Assembly: GCF_000499845.2 (NCBI RefSeq) | Contig: NC_023759.2 | Coordinates: forward strand, 43,479,172 to 43,543,171 | Origin: Phaseolus vulgaris | Taxonomy: Eukaryota; Streptophyta; Magnoliopsida; Fabales; Fabaceae | Reading direction: 5' to 3' | DNA: 64,000 nt | In this document: piece by piece, positions 36,801 to 47,440 of the stretch | How the letters are laid out: each line of letters opens with the position of its first letter | Position numbering within the stretch: position 1 is the first letter of the stretch | Made by a program: the position numbers and the translations under genes | Notes under the pieces: model-generated | The model's database searches: none | What the model saw: only the letters and a program-made list of their open reading frames with translations | What the model was told of the DNA's origin: nothing

Positions 36801-37366
36801 AGACACGTATACCCCTTTCTCCTATCCTTCTTTCTTCCCTTATTTATACCAAACTAACACCTCAATCAACTAATTCATTAATAGTATAACTATCTTAACT
36901 AATTTCTTATTCTCCTTATACCCTAACAATGTCATCCCAAGGATACTTTTCACAAGCATATATCTAAAGTGTTTGTATTTTGCTGCTTAATTTTATATAT
37001 TTGAATCCATACTCCCTAATTTTGTCACTATTGTCAAATTGTCTTTTACCAGCTAACTGCTTTCCATACAATTCATTTCATTTTTAGATCTCTGCAATTC
37101 ACATTTTATTCAATCGGACATTTCATTCCATTCCATGATAATTACTATTATTATTTGTTATTTATTTAAAACAAATAGCCTCCACTGACTCAAGGTCTGC
37201 ACATTTAGGCATTAATTCAAACAGTGGCAAATTAAGACAGTGCCGCATGAGATGAAAGAAATCATCAAAATGCCAACTGAATCACAAAACCTACTTCATC
37301 CATAACAAGAGTCTGATGGCTCATGTCATAGACAGCAGTATGGTTCTCGGTCGTAGTATCTTTCAT
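17313..37366 (-). CDS. MOM1: MOM1-like silencing protein: PHD, chromodomains, dead helicase, CMM2
   Basis: Likely a nuclear factor maintaining transcriptional gene silencing, related to Arabidopsis MOM1 and derived from CHD3 remodellers. My exon model, in transcription order: 37366-37295, 34430-34288, 32849-32659, 32301-32177, 32062-31793, 31110-30961, 30269-30015, 29890-29750, 29684-29373, 29187-29014, 26700-25578, 25410-25226, 24078-23974, 21630-20797, 18143-17694, 17585-17313. All junctions are GT-AG and in phase, giving about 1600 aa (Arabidopsis MOM1 is about 2000). A 5' UTR intron precedes the ATG exon. Domains: PHD 62-105, chromodomain-like 139-177 and about 200-250, SNF2-like 268-860, Lys/Arg-rich linker to about 985, CMM2-like coiled coil about 1455-1570. 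Motif I is missing and motif II is degraded. The 3' end is uncertain: the last exon is read through to TAA, but a donor at 17371 could splice to a further exon. Confidence 0.85.
18690..19640 (+). mobile_element. Copia-type LTR retroelement remnant in a MOM1-like intron
   Basis: Flanking segments at about 18705-18810 and 19490-19610 resemble each other (TAACTAACTAACAGTTAGTTAG-like and CAGTAACAGT motifs), as expected of degraded LTRs. Between them, translated + strand text resembles the copia protease to GAG-pre-integrase region: a VDKGATHQ-like protease start, then LIHLSRHVMTKNLVSVSEFS at about 19160-19230, matching the LLHVPHITKNLLSVSKF block. Stops and deletions make it dead. It lies antisense to the host gene in the 18144-20796 intron. 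Confidence 0.6.
21960..23700. mobile_element. Probable LTR-retroelement remnant in a MOM1-like intron
   Basis: The 21631-23973 intron contains non-coding sequence resembling a plant LTR and leader: a GGGCCC-rich stretch with a possible promoter (TATAAATAGAG near 22428) and later a GATTCGACCTAG segment near 23606. The motif AGACGGTCT recurs at about 23193, 23212 and 23491, with a related ACGGTCTAA near 22322. The pair at 23190-23223 forms a near-palindrome. No coding block recognised. Class assignment is uncertain. Confidence 0.35.
26836..27107. repeat. Direct duplication of about 125 bp in a MOM1-like intron
   Basis: Units at about 26836-26962 and 26985-27107 share ATTCATATATTCAC, then AGGTAGAATGTATAGGAAGA and GTAAGTCAACAA, with scattered substitutions. 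It lies in the 26701-29013 intron, just upstream (in transcription) of the 26700-25578 exon. Probably a local non-transposon duplication. Confidence 0.75.
27450..28660 (+). mobile_element. Truncated copia-type retroelement (LTR, PBS, gag start)
   Basis: An LTR-like segment at about 27450-27910 contains an expanded (AT)n run at about 27837-27870. A tRNA-Met-type primer-binding sequence (TTGGTATCAAGAG) follows at 27918-27930. An open frame at 28268-28465 then encodes KLNWNNYLSWFASIGLRFLG, the conserved start of copia gag proteins (KLNGxNYxxW). The rest of the element is missing. It is antisense to the MOM1-like gene, within the 26701-29013 intron. Confidence 0.7.
31793..32301 (-). other. Two chromodomain-like segments of the MOM1-like protein
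   Basis: Exon 32301-32177 encodes REYFVKYQGLAHAHNRWITE, and exon 32062-31793 encodes YEWLVKWTGLGYDNATWEL. Both match the core of CHD-type chromodomains (FLVKWxGxxxxxxTWE). The first has His-Asn where a Thr-Trp-Glu ending would be expected, so it may be a weak methyl-lysine reader. This order is the CHD3/Mi-2 arrangement (PHD, two chromodomains, helicase). Confidence 0.8.
32390..32625. repeat. Small dispersed-repeat-like segment in a MOM1-like intron
   Basis: Text such as TTGTAGCCCCTGAAATTGCA and TTGGTCCCTGACTTTC near its start and AATGACTAAAATGGGAGG near its end resembles a MITE or non-autonomous element common in plants. A similar signature (GGGGACTAAAATCAAATTT) appears at about 33590-33640 in the next intron. 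Boundaries and class are uncertain. Confidence 0.3.
32659..34430 (-). other. PHD finger of the MOM1-like protein (split by an intron)
   Basis: The finger is encoded by exons 34430-34288 and 32849-32659. The first gives CSNCLGGGVLL. The second continues CCSGKGCQKRYHPSCVDPP and then FWHCIWC. Together these form a Cys4-His-Cys3 pattern typical of PHD zinc fingers that read histone H3 tails. The intron (32850-34287) falls inside a Leu codon in the middle of the finger. The following segment (FGVHSVSEGVKSILDSREV) is characteristic of legume MOM1-like proteins. Confidence 0.85.
34617..36928. mobile_element. LTR-like direct repeats in the first coding intron of the MOM1-like gene
   Basis: Two directly repeated segments, 34617-35421 and 36669-36928, both start TGTTAG(C/G)AACCAAGAATTG and end TATACCCTAACA, the TG...CA form of LTRs. 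The first is about 545 bp longer, through an insertion between roughly 34700 and 35250. The interior (35422-36668) has no recognisable gag or pol. A unit of about 100 bp starting TGTCAAATTTC and containing CTTAAAA(T/C)CAATTG occurs three times (about 34904, 36114, 36298). No clean target duplication was seen. This is either a degraded non-autonomous LTR element or two solo LTRs. Confidence 0.6.
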
Positions 37367-38129
37367 GATATCACAGATATTTGATCACGGGATCAAGGAA
37401 TCACGGACTACCTGAAACATTAAAGGAGAAGAATCGGTAAAGTTTATTCTCAAGGGTTATAACCTTAGAAAAAATAATCCGAAACCCAAACCATGTTCTT
37501 CTATCTTCATTTCTTTAACGATAAAGTACCATCCTTTAGAACAAACAAAACCACGAGACCTTCTAGAAATTCATTTTCTTAATTTAGTAAGACGAAAACA
37601 GCTTATCAGCAAGAAAATAAAATAGGAAGTTTACAACAGTTTCCCGTACAAGTTTTCTTACACATCAGTTTGTTACCTCTTAGGTCACAGTGATTTCAGA
37701 TGAACCAAAACCCTACTGCGTAATAACCCGCACTTTACTGTGATCACCAGCAACTTTTGGTGTATATATAAACTACGAGTCTGTTCAGCTACCTCCAAGT
37801 AAACAAACAAACTGCAAAATAAATAAATTAATTAACTACAGATATTCCACATTAAACTACAAAATGTGTACGAGTCTGTTTCTGTTACTGTTAAAGAGTG
37901 ATTTATCAATATCAACAAAATAGAAGAAAAACCCTGTCTATGTACTGTTGAGAGTTAAAAAAAATAAGAATATAAATAGCATGCAGATGAAGAACAGTGA
38001 AGGCACATAAAAGAAGCGAGGAAGAGGAAGCGTTGCCCCATGGCCATGCGTCACATCATTTTTTGTCTCACCGTGAAATCACTTCCAGTCCCTACGCGAA
38101 GGAAAGAGGAGCCAAACGCGATTGTCGCG

Positions 38130-38747
38130 TAAAGCTGGCCCATCTTATTTGTTTTAATTAGATTGTACGGAACTGGGAATATAAAGAAAATGAAAAGACT
38201 CACCCATCACTTTCTACTTTGAAATGATGATTCATGTTAAAAATATTTATTAAAGTAATAAATAAAATTATCTATACCTGTGTAGATGTGTATATATATA
38301 TATATATATATAAAGGAATTCGTTGTCTTGATAAATACATTTTATATGTTTAATTTTAATTATATAATTATTTCCTTTATTTTTTTCTCTTAAACTTAAT
38401 TATACTTCCTAAATTGCCTCTTATTATTAATTTTTTATTTTTTTAAATATAAAGATACTTATTGTCTCTTTTTTATCAGTCAATAGAAAGTTATTTTATT
38501 TTCCTCTTATTTTTATTTTTCTTAATTTTTTTTCTATTCTTTCACTTTTCATTTCCCATCTTTTAACCCAGATAAATCCTAAAAGAAAGAGAAGTTGAGT
38601 GATAAGTTTTTTAACACCTTTTAAATGTAAAATGGATTTTTCTAATTTTTTTTATTTTGCATATAAATTCTTAATCATATTTCTAATGAGAGTCAACATC
38701 TGGTATTAAACGTCATAATGACAAGTGTCTTGTTTTTATGGTAGTTG
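38130..38747. other. Region upstream of the MOM1-like gene
   Basis: Transition from the probable 5' end of the MOM1-like transcription unit (somewhere in 37,400-38,150) to AT-rich intergenic DNA. It contains a short (TA)n run at about 38291-38311. No gene recognised. Confidence 0.5.
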
Positions 38748-38757
38748 TGATATATAT

Positions 38758-39078
38758 CGTACAAAGAAAATTATGAAATAAAAATTAAAAAATTAGTTGT
38801 TATAGTGATTAAATTAGAGACTATTTTATGGATTAAAAATATTATATATCTAAATTGATATTTAATTAGCAATCAAGGTTTTGTTACCAAATTTAAAAAC
38901 TAAATAATTGGTAGTTAAAAGTTTGATTGCTAATGAGATGTCCATTTAGAAACCATTTAGTAATAATAAAAAATAATTTAGAAACTAATTTTTTTTTTTA
39001 AATATCTCTAATTTAATTATTATAACAACTATTTTTTTATTTAAAATTGATTTTTATTTCATGTTTTTCTTCTAGTAG
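38758..39078. mobile_element. AT-rich foldback MITE, copy B, with target duplication
   Basis: The element is 321 bp. The subterminal arm AGTTGTTATAGTGATTAAAT (from about 38792) is matched by an inverted copy near 39003-39034 with one difference over about 26 bp. Outer ends read CGTACAAAGAAAA on the left and, inverted, CTACTAGAAGAAAAA on the right. Both sides are flanked by TGATATATAT (38748-38757 and 39079-39088), a possible 10-bp target duplication. Its length would suit a Mutator-like origin, but the sequence is simple, so chance is possible. Related to copies A, C and D. Confidence 0.7.
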
Positions 39079-39088
39079 TGATATATAT

Positions 39089-42000
39089 ATGTATATATAA
39101 AAGATTTATATTTATATATAAGTTCTTTAAATAATTCTTCATTTAGAGACCTTTTGTTAAGTTTGAAATGTTTTCAAATAGTGATTCATAAAAACTAAAG
39201 AGTCTATGTGGTCTTTGTGACTCCCCATAACTGGAAAAAAGTAACAAATCTTAATTTCTTTTGTTTGGCTGAAGGACCTAGGATGGGAATCAAATATAAA
39301 CCAGCAAAAACCTCAAAATGGAGAGTTTCAAACAATTTAATCCAAAAACAGCTTAGCATTACTAACTGAACCAAAACAATATTACAAAAGCAAAACACAT
39401 AATATCATGTCCACTTTTCTGGTTAGGAATTTCTATATTGTGTTTGTTAAATATGTTGTTACAATTTTAAGTTTATTAAGAAAGTATTATTAGAATCAAT
39501 GATTATATCTTAAATATATAGTTACTTTAAATATTCGATGTGATTTTATTTTAAAAAAAAATCAGCTGGTAAGAGAAAAAGACGTATTTAAATTTTACCT
39601 TTATTTTTAAGTAATGTAAAATTATATTGAAAATGTATACATGTATACTTGTTAAATTAAATAAATATCAATATTAAATTACATCATTTGCACTAATTTT
39701 TTTTTATAAAAAATTTTCATGTTAGGCATCACTATGCTACTAATTTTTTTTATAAAAAACTTTCATATTAAGCATCATTATGCTACTTGACATCTCAGTT
39801 AGGCTGACACCTTAATTAACAACAATTATTACTCTCTTATTAAATAAAAGAAAAATAAAAAAAATACAAAAATATGGGAACTAAATCTTAACAAAAACGA
39901 TACATAGGTATACTTATTAATAAAGAATTTTAAGAGATCATTTGCACTAATTTGCACTAAGAATATTTTGTTTAAATTTAAAATCTACAAAGTTTCTCTT
40001 TAATTACACTTTTTCAAATTTAAAATTACTCCAAGACAAGAAAGTAATTAAACAAAGTAGTGAAGAACATTTAAATAGAAAAATCTTTTTAGCTAAAACC
40101 ATCACAAAAATACACAAACATCTGAGAAGTAGGGACCACCTTAATGCAGTCCATCTCATAAATCCTGAATGGATATACAATAATAAAGACATTTACATGT
40201 CATTTTCCTCCTCTATTTATGCAACCACTTAATAAAAACTTACTAAATGAGATAGAGTACACTTAGAGAAGAAGAAAAAATAATATAAGTAAAAAATGGA
40301 TTTAACAAAGTAATATAAGAAATGGATTTAAAATTGTTCAGTTTCTATATTGATGGAGGATAAGTAAAAAATTCAAGTGTTTTGGATTTTCACCAGTGGT
40401 TCCTTCAAAATATTTAAAAAGTAAAAGGAAGATTTAGATGTAAAACAATAAATTATCTAATTACTTATTCCCATGTACTTGAGTTTCATTCTACAAATTT
40501 TTACAGTTTTACAGTGAGAAGAGTGCTCCAGTGATATTTAACTAATTATGTAAACTTATACTATGAGTTTCATTAAAGAAATGACTTATATGCTCTGCAA
40601 ATAAAATTAAAGACTCATCTGCATAAAAAAAATATTTATGAACATATCAACAAACACTTCAATCATCAACCCATGTTTTGTAGTTAAGTGTTTTCACAAC
40701 AAGGTGTTAAATATGAATATGTCATATTATATAAGAAGCAAATATCTCATAAATAATTTTTAAGGTTGGTTCAACTAAGATTTAGTTTTTTAAAAATTAA
40801 ATCATTAATTGATTAACAAAATTTTTTGCAAAGTTGAAGCACAGAAAAACACAACAATAAATAATAATAATAATTACATTTAAATTTTTATTATTTATAT
40901 AACTTTTTAGAAAAAATATTATTCAACCAAATGCATTTGTGTGCGTATATTTGCTAGTTTTATGATTCATAATAGGATAAAATTAATGTTTGAGAGAAAA
41001 GTTCATTAAATTTAAGTTGTTTTTATTAAGTCTTATCACAACAGTGTTAAAGTGAATACATCTCAAAAAATAAAAAAAATATAAAAATAAAAAGTTATAA
41101 TCAAAATTATATTTAATTTTTTATTTATATAATTATTAAAAAATTATTTGACCAAATGCTTTCACATGCATATGCATTAGTTACTTGTTAGTTTTTTATA
41201 AACAATAATGATATAAAGATAATGTTAGAGAAAAATGTATCTACTCCACATTATTTTAACGTTTTAACACTAAAGTGTTAAAAGATGAATTTGATTTATT
41301 TTTATATTAAATCATGACCCACAAATACTTCGTGTAATGATCTTAAAAAACAATTGTGTCTAAAGAATAATTTCAAGTGGTATTTCAATTAAATTTTAGT
41401 TTTTAAGAAGCTAGATTTTTAGCTTTTTCCTTATAAAATATTATATTGAACATCACCATAAAACTTTTAACATCCAAAAGGTTAGAAAAAATAATTTCAT
41501 CAATCACATGTCACTAGTTGAAAACTTTATAAAAAAAAATATATACATATACAGAAAGTGTGACGGATCAAATTGAAACTCATGTAAAGTCTCTATAAAC
41601 TAAACTTTGAGAGACTTAAACGATTTCTAACAAAAAATCAAATAGTTATTGGAAAGCAAAAAATCAAACCAAAGAAAATCTAGTACATTACCAAGACCAA
41701 TGTAAGCAAAACTACCGACACATATATTACCCTCACAAAATATATCTGAAACTTTAAAATCCACATATTTGCAGAAGTTAAAAGTCTTTTGTTAATGAGT
41801 TTTCAACCTCCACAAAACGATATCAAAATTTTTGGATAACATTGCAAACTAAAGAAAAATCATGTTCAAGCCAATTGTGTTTGTAACTTTTTAGATTTAG
41901 AGATCTTTATTGCAAGGATGGCAGTCATCAACTTAGCATAAATGGAGGAAATTATCCATGACAGAGAGAAAATCTTCTAACGAACTCCTCTATATTGCCT

Positions 42001-42299
42001 CTAAAGATGCCATCACTTAAAACATAACCAGGAAAACCTCCGACAACACCATCAACATTATTTTTTAACTAGTTTACCCCAAGCATAAACCAATCTACCT
42101 ATTTAACTCTAGTACCTTTGAAAATTCTAGTACAAACATTAAAAAGTTTCAAAATGCAAATATCAATCATATCATTATGAATAAATTTATAACATTTTTT
42201 ACTTGTCATTTGAATATTCTAATAAATCAAATGAACAATCGACTGAAAGATGGTAGGTTTTATAAATCTTATATGATTTCTAGCTTTTCAAATAATATA
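39089..42299. other. AT-rich intergenic DNA
   Basis: No gene recognised. Contains two tandem copies of a ~46-bp unit at about 39692-39784 (ending GGCATCACTATGCT and AGCATCATTATGCT), and the first two units of the diverged repeat described separately. Open frames at 39204-39398 and 40004-40192 on the minus strand have no recognisable motif. Confidence 0.55.
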
Positions 42300-45200
42300 A
42301 ATAACGAAGGTTAAAGCACAAATACAAGGATAACTCTTTCATAAAAAAAATATATTATTAATAGAAAAGCAAGAGATATTAGTAAAAATATAATTTATCT
42401 AGGCTCAAAGAAGTTTAGCAAAACACACTCAAAGAAAATATAACTCAAACTATTCTCATTAAGGTTGCATAAACTACATCTGGAACATAAGTTAAGTCTC
42501 TTGTATGAAAATGTTCATAAGATGATAAACGATCATGCCACAATTTCCAAATAACTAAAGATTTAGCTGGTGAAGTGATATTAGACCGAATAATCTTTTC
42601 CCATAACAATAAACATAATTGACATGAATAAAGATACTGACAATCTTCATACTAAGTAAACCAAATTCATCCATCATCCAAACATGTTCATCAACCTTGT
42701 TAGTAATAAATAAAAAATTGGTGTTGTCAATATTTAGAATATTTATTAAAGAACTTGGGATGTGTGACAACCAATATCATTTTAGGTATCACAAACCTTA
42801 AACCTAAGAGTTTTAGGAATACCAAAATCTCGATACATAAAAATATAAAAAAAGAGTCAAACATCATTCCATAAATTAACAAATTAGCCATTATTAATGA
42901 TCCATTTAGAAATTTTAAGAACAACAAAATGTCAATCATTAAGAGTAATCATTTTATTATACTTTTTTAGTAAACATGATCTTATAACCCAAGACCAATT
43001 CAAATTACTGTAAGTAAAACTCCAACTTAAGCATGTATATATTATTTTATTCTCTAAGATTGATCACACATAACTCATGCTGCTTGTGAAAACGTAAAGT
43101 GTCTTATTTAATAATCACACTATAACCTTTCAAGATATCTCTAGTCTAGATGAAATTACAAATTCACCCTTATGCCTACTTAAGTAGATTCATAGATCAT
43201 CTATAAACCTTATAATTGTAAACAAGAGTCATAATAATAATATATTTAACCAGTTAGGTCCTACCAATCATACTGAACAACTTACTTTTTAATAACTCGA
43301 TCTGATTTTAATATTATCAACAACTAAACTAAGAAATATTATCTAGGTGCACCTTTGAAAAGGAGAACACTCAAATAAGTAAACGAAAGTTGACCTCCAT
43401 CAAAACTCAAGATTGGAGTAAGAAGTGTTGCTAGTGTAAAAATGACTTTTAATATTATTGAGTCAGTGATACGAATCAGAGTCATACATATGAAATAGTT
43501 GCATAATACTTATAAGACTTTTCTTGTTAACCCTGCAAAAGACAAAAAAAAATTGCATAAAGAGTATGGGAGGAAAAATAGTATCTTTAAAATTCATCAT
43601 GGGAAGGATGTTCTTAGAATCAACCGAAAGTGAAACCCCTATGCTTAAATCTTCCTCAGTAATGAAAAACAAAAGAGGAGATAGGGGATCCCCTTGACGA
43701 ACTCCTCTACCATAATTAAAATAGGCAACCACTCCACCATTAACCCCAATGAAGACAAAAGTCAAGTGCAAAATAGTTTTAACCCAACTGAAAAACTTAT
43801 CATAAAAAAACAAACTTATGCAAAGCAATGAGAAGAAAATCTCAATTGAGAGTGTAAAAAACATTTTGTTTATAAATCTTCATGGTTACATTACCTCCTT
43901 TAGCTTTAGTATGAAACATATATAATGGTCTTGAAGGCAACACAAATACTAACAATAATATGCTTTTTGATGAGGGTTGATAATACAACTAACAATAATA
44001 CTTAGTTTATTTGAATTTTAGTAATGATTATGAAACAAAAAGTAGTAACAACTAAAGAACAAAAGTCTTTAAGATTTTTTAGACTTTGAACTTCAAGAAT
44101 AAAAGATAACATTGGAGTTCATATAAGGGAGTATCACAAAAATCACTGTTAACTAAATCCAATAAGTTTGAGGAAAGAAACCCCCAAAACCATCAAGACC
44201 ATAAGAACTATTAACATTAAGATTAATCTCGATCTTTATCACTTCATTAGTAGGTTTAAGAGGAGTAAATAATTTTAAAAGTTAAAAATCGTAGGAAGAC
44301 ATAATAATGCACAAAGTTATTCATATAAGTCAAATTATGATAAGTGACAACAACAAAGACAATAGTATAATAATGCAAATACGAGAATCAATTTCTTGTT
44401 TGTCAGTTAAGATAATATCATAATCAACCAACCTTGAAATATAATGGTTATCTTTGTAGATTCAGTAATTATATGAAACAAAATTAGTACTTCCTTCACT
44501 GTCAGTATATAAATCGACACAGGCTTTCTCCTGCCAAAAATTTGCTTGTCTATCTAAAGCTAAGTTAAGATCATCCAAAGCAAGCTCCTCATTAGATTTC
44601 AAGTCAGTCAAAGGAAAATCACCTTAAGTAACAATTTTAGTTTGAAGGCCAGTGAGAGCAACTTGTTTGTCAATAACAATTTTATTAACATCACTAAACA
44701 TGTTTTTTATTCAATATTTGTAAGCCATCTTGACACTTTTGAGCTTTTGTTACAAGTAAAACACGAGACAGTTAATATAACAACCCAACCAAACACTTTT
44801 AATGATTTTAGAGCAATCAAAATGGTCACTCCAAACTTTGACAAACCAAAATACGGATGAAACTCTTGAGTAGCGGAACTAGATGACAACAAAAGAGGGA
44901 AATGATATGAGTCATCTATAAACAAAGTTTTACATTTAAAATGCTATCAAATGTTAGCATATTAGTTGTTTAATAAATCATATATAAATTTGAATGTTAG
45001 AAAAACATCACAGTAAATAATAAAAAATATATTTAATGATTTATTAATTACGACTTACTTACTAGTTTTATTATAAATAGTGATGACAAAGATAATGTTA
45101 GAGAAAGTTCATTAGATTCCAATTTGTTTTGATTAAGTACTTTTGTAAGAGAGTGTTAAAACATGAATTTTCTAGATCATGACAGATGCAAATGCTTCAT

Positions 45201-45310
45201 CTGATAATCATAAGAAGTAACCACGAATGACGAATCACTTTGAGTGGTGATCAAACTAAAATTTTGTTTTTACGAAGTAAGATTATTAGTTAATTAATAA
45301 ATAATTTCGT
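40680..45310. repeat. Diverged repeat, three units, interrupted by the LINE remnant
   Basis: Related blocks occur at about 40840-41070, 41100-41430 and 45000-45310, with a partial block at about 40680-40810. Shared text includes GATAATGTTAGAGAAA, AGTTCATTA, an AGTGTTAAA segment and a later TTTAGTTTTTAAGAAG-like segment. Units keep the same order of motifs in the same orientation. The LINE remnant at 42300-44930 separates units two and three, suggesting insertion into an older array. Similarity is by eye and boundaries are approximate. Confidence 0.45.
42300..44930 (-). pseudogene. Degenerate L1-type LINE (reverse transcriptase to zf-RVT)
   Basis: Read on the minus strand. An upstream block near 44460-44600 gives ANFWQEKACVDLY-like text, matching the (D/E)FWREKARxxW linker of plant LINE ORF2. 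The open frame 43864-43463 contains GRGVRQGDPLSPLLFF, the conserved reverse transcriptase segment (RGLRQGDPLSPxLF). A zf-RVT-like block at about 42400-42560 reads LWHDRLSSYEHFHTRDL followed by a degraded Cys region. Many stops and frameshifts separate the blocks, so it is inactive. The order is correct for a single element. Ends are not defined. Confidence 0.75.
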
Positions 45311-46015
45311 TTGGCGACATTAAATGCAAAACAAATTGCGTACTTATTTTTGTTTGATAAGCTTATGCTTGGACAAACTATAAGACATTCATATAATATT
45401 ATAACTACTTATATTATGTTCACAATATTTCTTGAAGAGTTATCTACATTAAAGATCTGTCGAAAAACACATTAATGTTGCTTCATGCCAATAACTATTA
45501 TGAAAATACGACATGCCAACTATGCATAGACCATCAAATTTTAAGTACTAAGTTGTTGTTTGAAAAAGAGTTATGTAATTAATATTGTATAAAAAATATT
45601 TAATACATCTATACACATTACATGAACAAACATAAACATGATACACATGAACAAACATAAACATGATACGAAGAAGTGACGCGTATCCTTAAAAAAAACA
45701 TTGAGAAATTTTAGACAAAAAATTTATATAATATAATAGTGGTGAGTATTTTAACCAAAACCTGTTTTATTATAAAAAAAATTATTGATCTTAAGTTTTG
45801 TTGTCATGAAAGAACTTTATTCTCATGAAGTAACTTTATTGGTCCACATAAATTCTTTTTTTTCTCATTTTGTTTTTTATATTTTTCTTTATTGGTGTAT
45901 TGATATTTATTTCTCTTGATACCATGGTCACCCACATCTAACATTATTTATATTAATATATTGAATATATAAATTGATTGTTTATCTCATTTCAATTACA
46001 ATTACATATATAAAA
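44931..46015. other. AT-rich intergenic DNA
   Basis: Contains the third unit of the diverged repeat, the exact 25-bp duplication at 45620-45669, and otherwise no recognisable feature. Confidence 0.5.
45620..45669. repeat. Perfect 25-bp tandem duplication
   Basis: Two exact head-to-tail copies (45620-45644 and 45645-45669) of a 25-bp unit beginning ACATGAACAAACATAAAC. The exactness implies a recent slippage or duplication. Confidence 0.9.
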
Positions 46016-46455
46016 CTACAAGAAATTCATTAAATAATAACTAAAATTACAGACAAAAAATAATTAGTCAATATATTAACTAAATTAGATACTATTTTAG
46101 AGACAAAAAAATATTTGTATATAAAGTGATTTCTATTATTAATAAAAATTATAAAAATAATTTTTTAATTGGTATCTAAATTAGTTAGGAGGGTTTTAGC
46201 TATTAATATTTTAGATTTTAAATTAGTTTCAATTAGTCTTCTAGAGACTAATTTAGAATTTAAAATATTAGTAGATAAAACTTTGGTAGCTAATGGTTAC
46301 ATACAAATTTAAAAACTACTCTATAATTTTTTTATTAATAATAGAAACTACTTTAGATACCAATAAGTTTTTTAGTTTCTAAATGGTCTCTAATTTAGTT
46401 TAAAAATAATTAATTATTTTGATTTCTAAAATTAATTGCAATTTAATGATTAGTG
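46016..46455. mobile_element. AT-rich foldback MITE, copy C
   Basis: Near-palindromic AT-rich element. The left half contains TTAGATACTATTTTAGAGAC and GATTTCTATTATTAATAAAA, and the right half carries inverted counterparts (TTATTAATAATAGAAACTAC and TGGTCTCTAATTTAG). The same sequence vocabulary appears in copies A, B and D. Outer ends near ACTACAAGAAATTCATTAA on the left. Exact borders uncertain. Confidence 0.6.
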
Positions 46456-47432
46456 TAAATTGTTTGATGTTAAACAAGATTAATTAACAAAATTTGCTCC
46501 AAAATGCATTATACTACTTATATAAACATGTTTGTTCACATTGTTTATATACATTTTCTACACATGTAAATGATTTTAAATTTATTTAACTTTTTATGTA
46601 CTTTGGTTATCCTTTTTTCATAATAAAACAATGAACTCGCACAAACTTCCATTCACCCAACAATCATAGGTGTATATTATACATCTAATACATCAATTCT
46701 ACTTTGTTGAGATTTTAATAATTATTAAAAAACATAATTAAAATAATAAATTTTATTATTAATTATTGCATACTTTTTATAGTTACATTTTAATTATTAA
46801 ATGTAATGTTATATTTTAATTCTTAAATGTAATAAACCGGCATATATTTATTAATGTAATATTTAATACTATTTAAGTATAAATATTTATAAAAGTAGTT
46901 CACTCTTCATTAATATTTAATATATCTTTATCTATATAAATTTTAAAGAAAAATCATACATTTAATACAAGTACATTTTAATTATTAAATTCAATAAATT
47001 TCTGTACATTTTTGTATATTTATTAAATATGATACTTAATATTATTAAAATTTTCATAAATTTTTAAATACAATTAAAACCATTGATTAAGACAGTTATG
47101 GGCAAGTTTAATGTTTTCATCCCTTACCATGTTAATGTGTTATTTGAATTATGGAGTGAATTTGAGATTATTTGAGAGGAAAATGTGAACAAATTTAGGT
47201 TGTTTGGATTAATATGAATAGAGTGGAAGGAAGAGAGATGAAAGAAAAATTCGTGAAAGTTTATGAGTGATGTGATTAATGAATTTGAAATATTACTTTT
47301 TTTTTCTTGATAAAAACATTATTTAAGAGATTATTTTTGAAAAAATATAAATTATGTAATACTGTCAAAGCATGCAAAATTGTTAGATATTAACAAGATT
47401 AAGATAAATCCATGGTATGAATAGGGAACAAA
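46456..47432. other. AT-rich intergenic DNA
   Basis: No gene recognised. The part at about 47196-47330 (GTTTGGATTAATATGAATAG and following) resembles the segment at 13481-13600, as a dispersed non-coding repeat. Confidence 0.5.
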
Positions 47433-47440
47433 CTAATATT

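Noticed and set aside
38740..39090. Firm Mutator assignment of MITE copy B from its 10-bp flanking repeat
   Set aside because: The repeat is TGATATATAT in TA-rich DNA and could arise by chance, so it is kept as a suggestion only.
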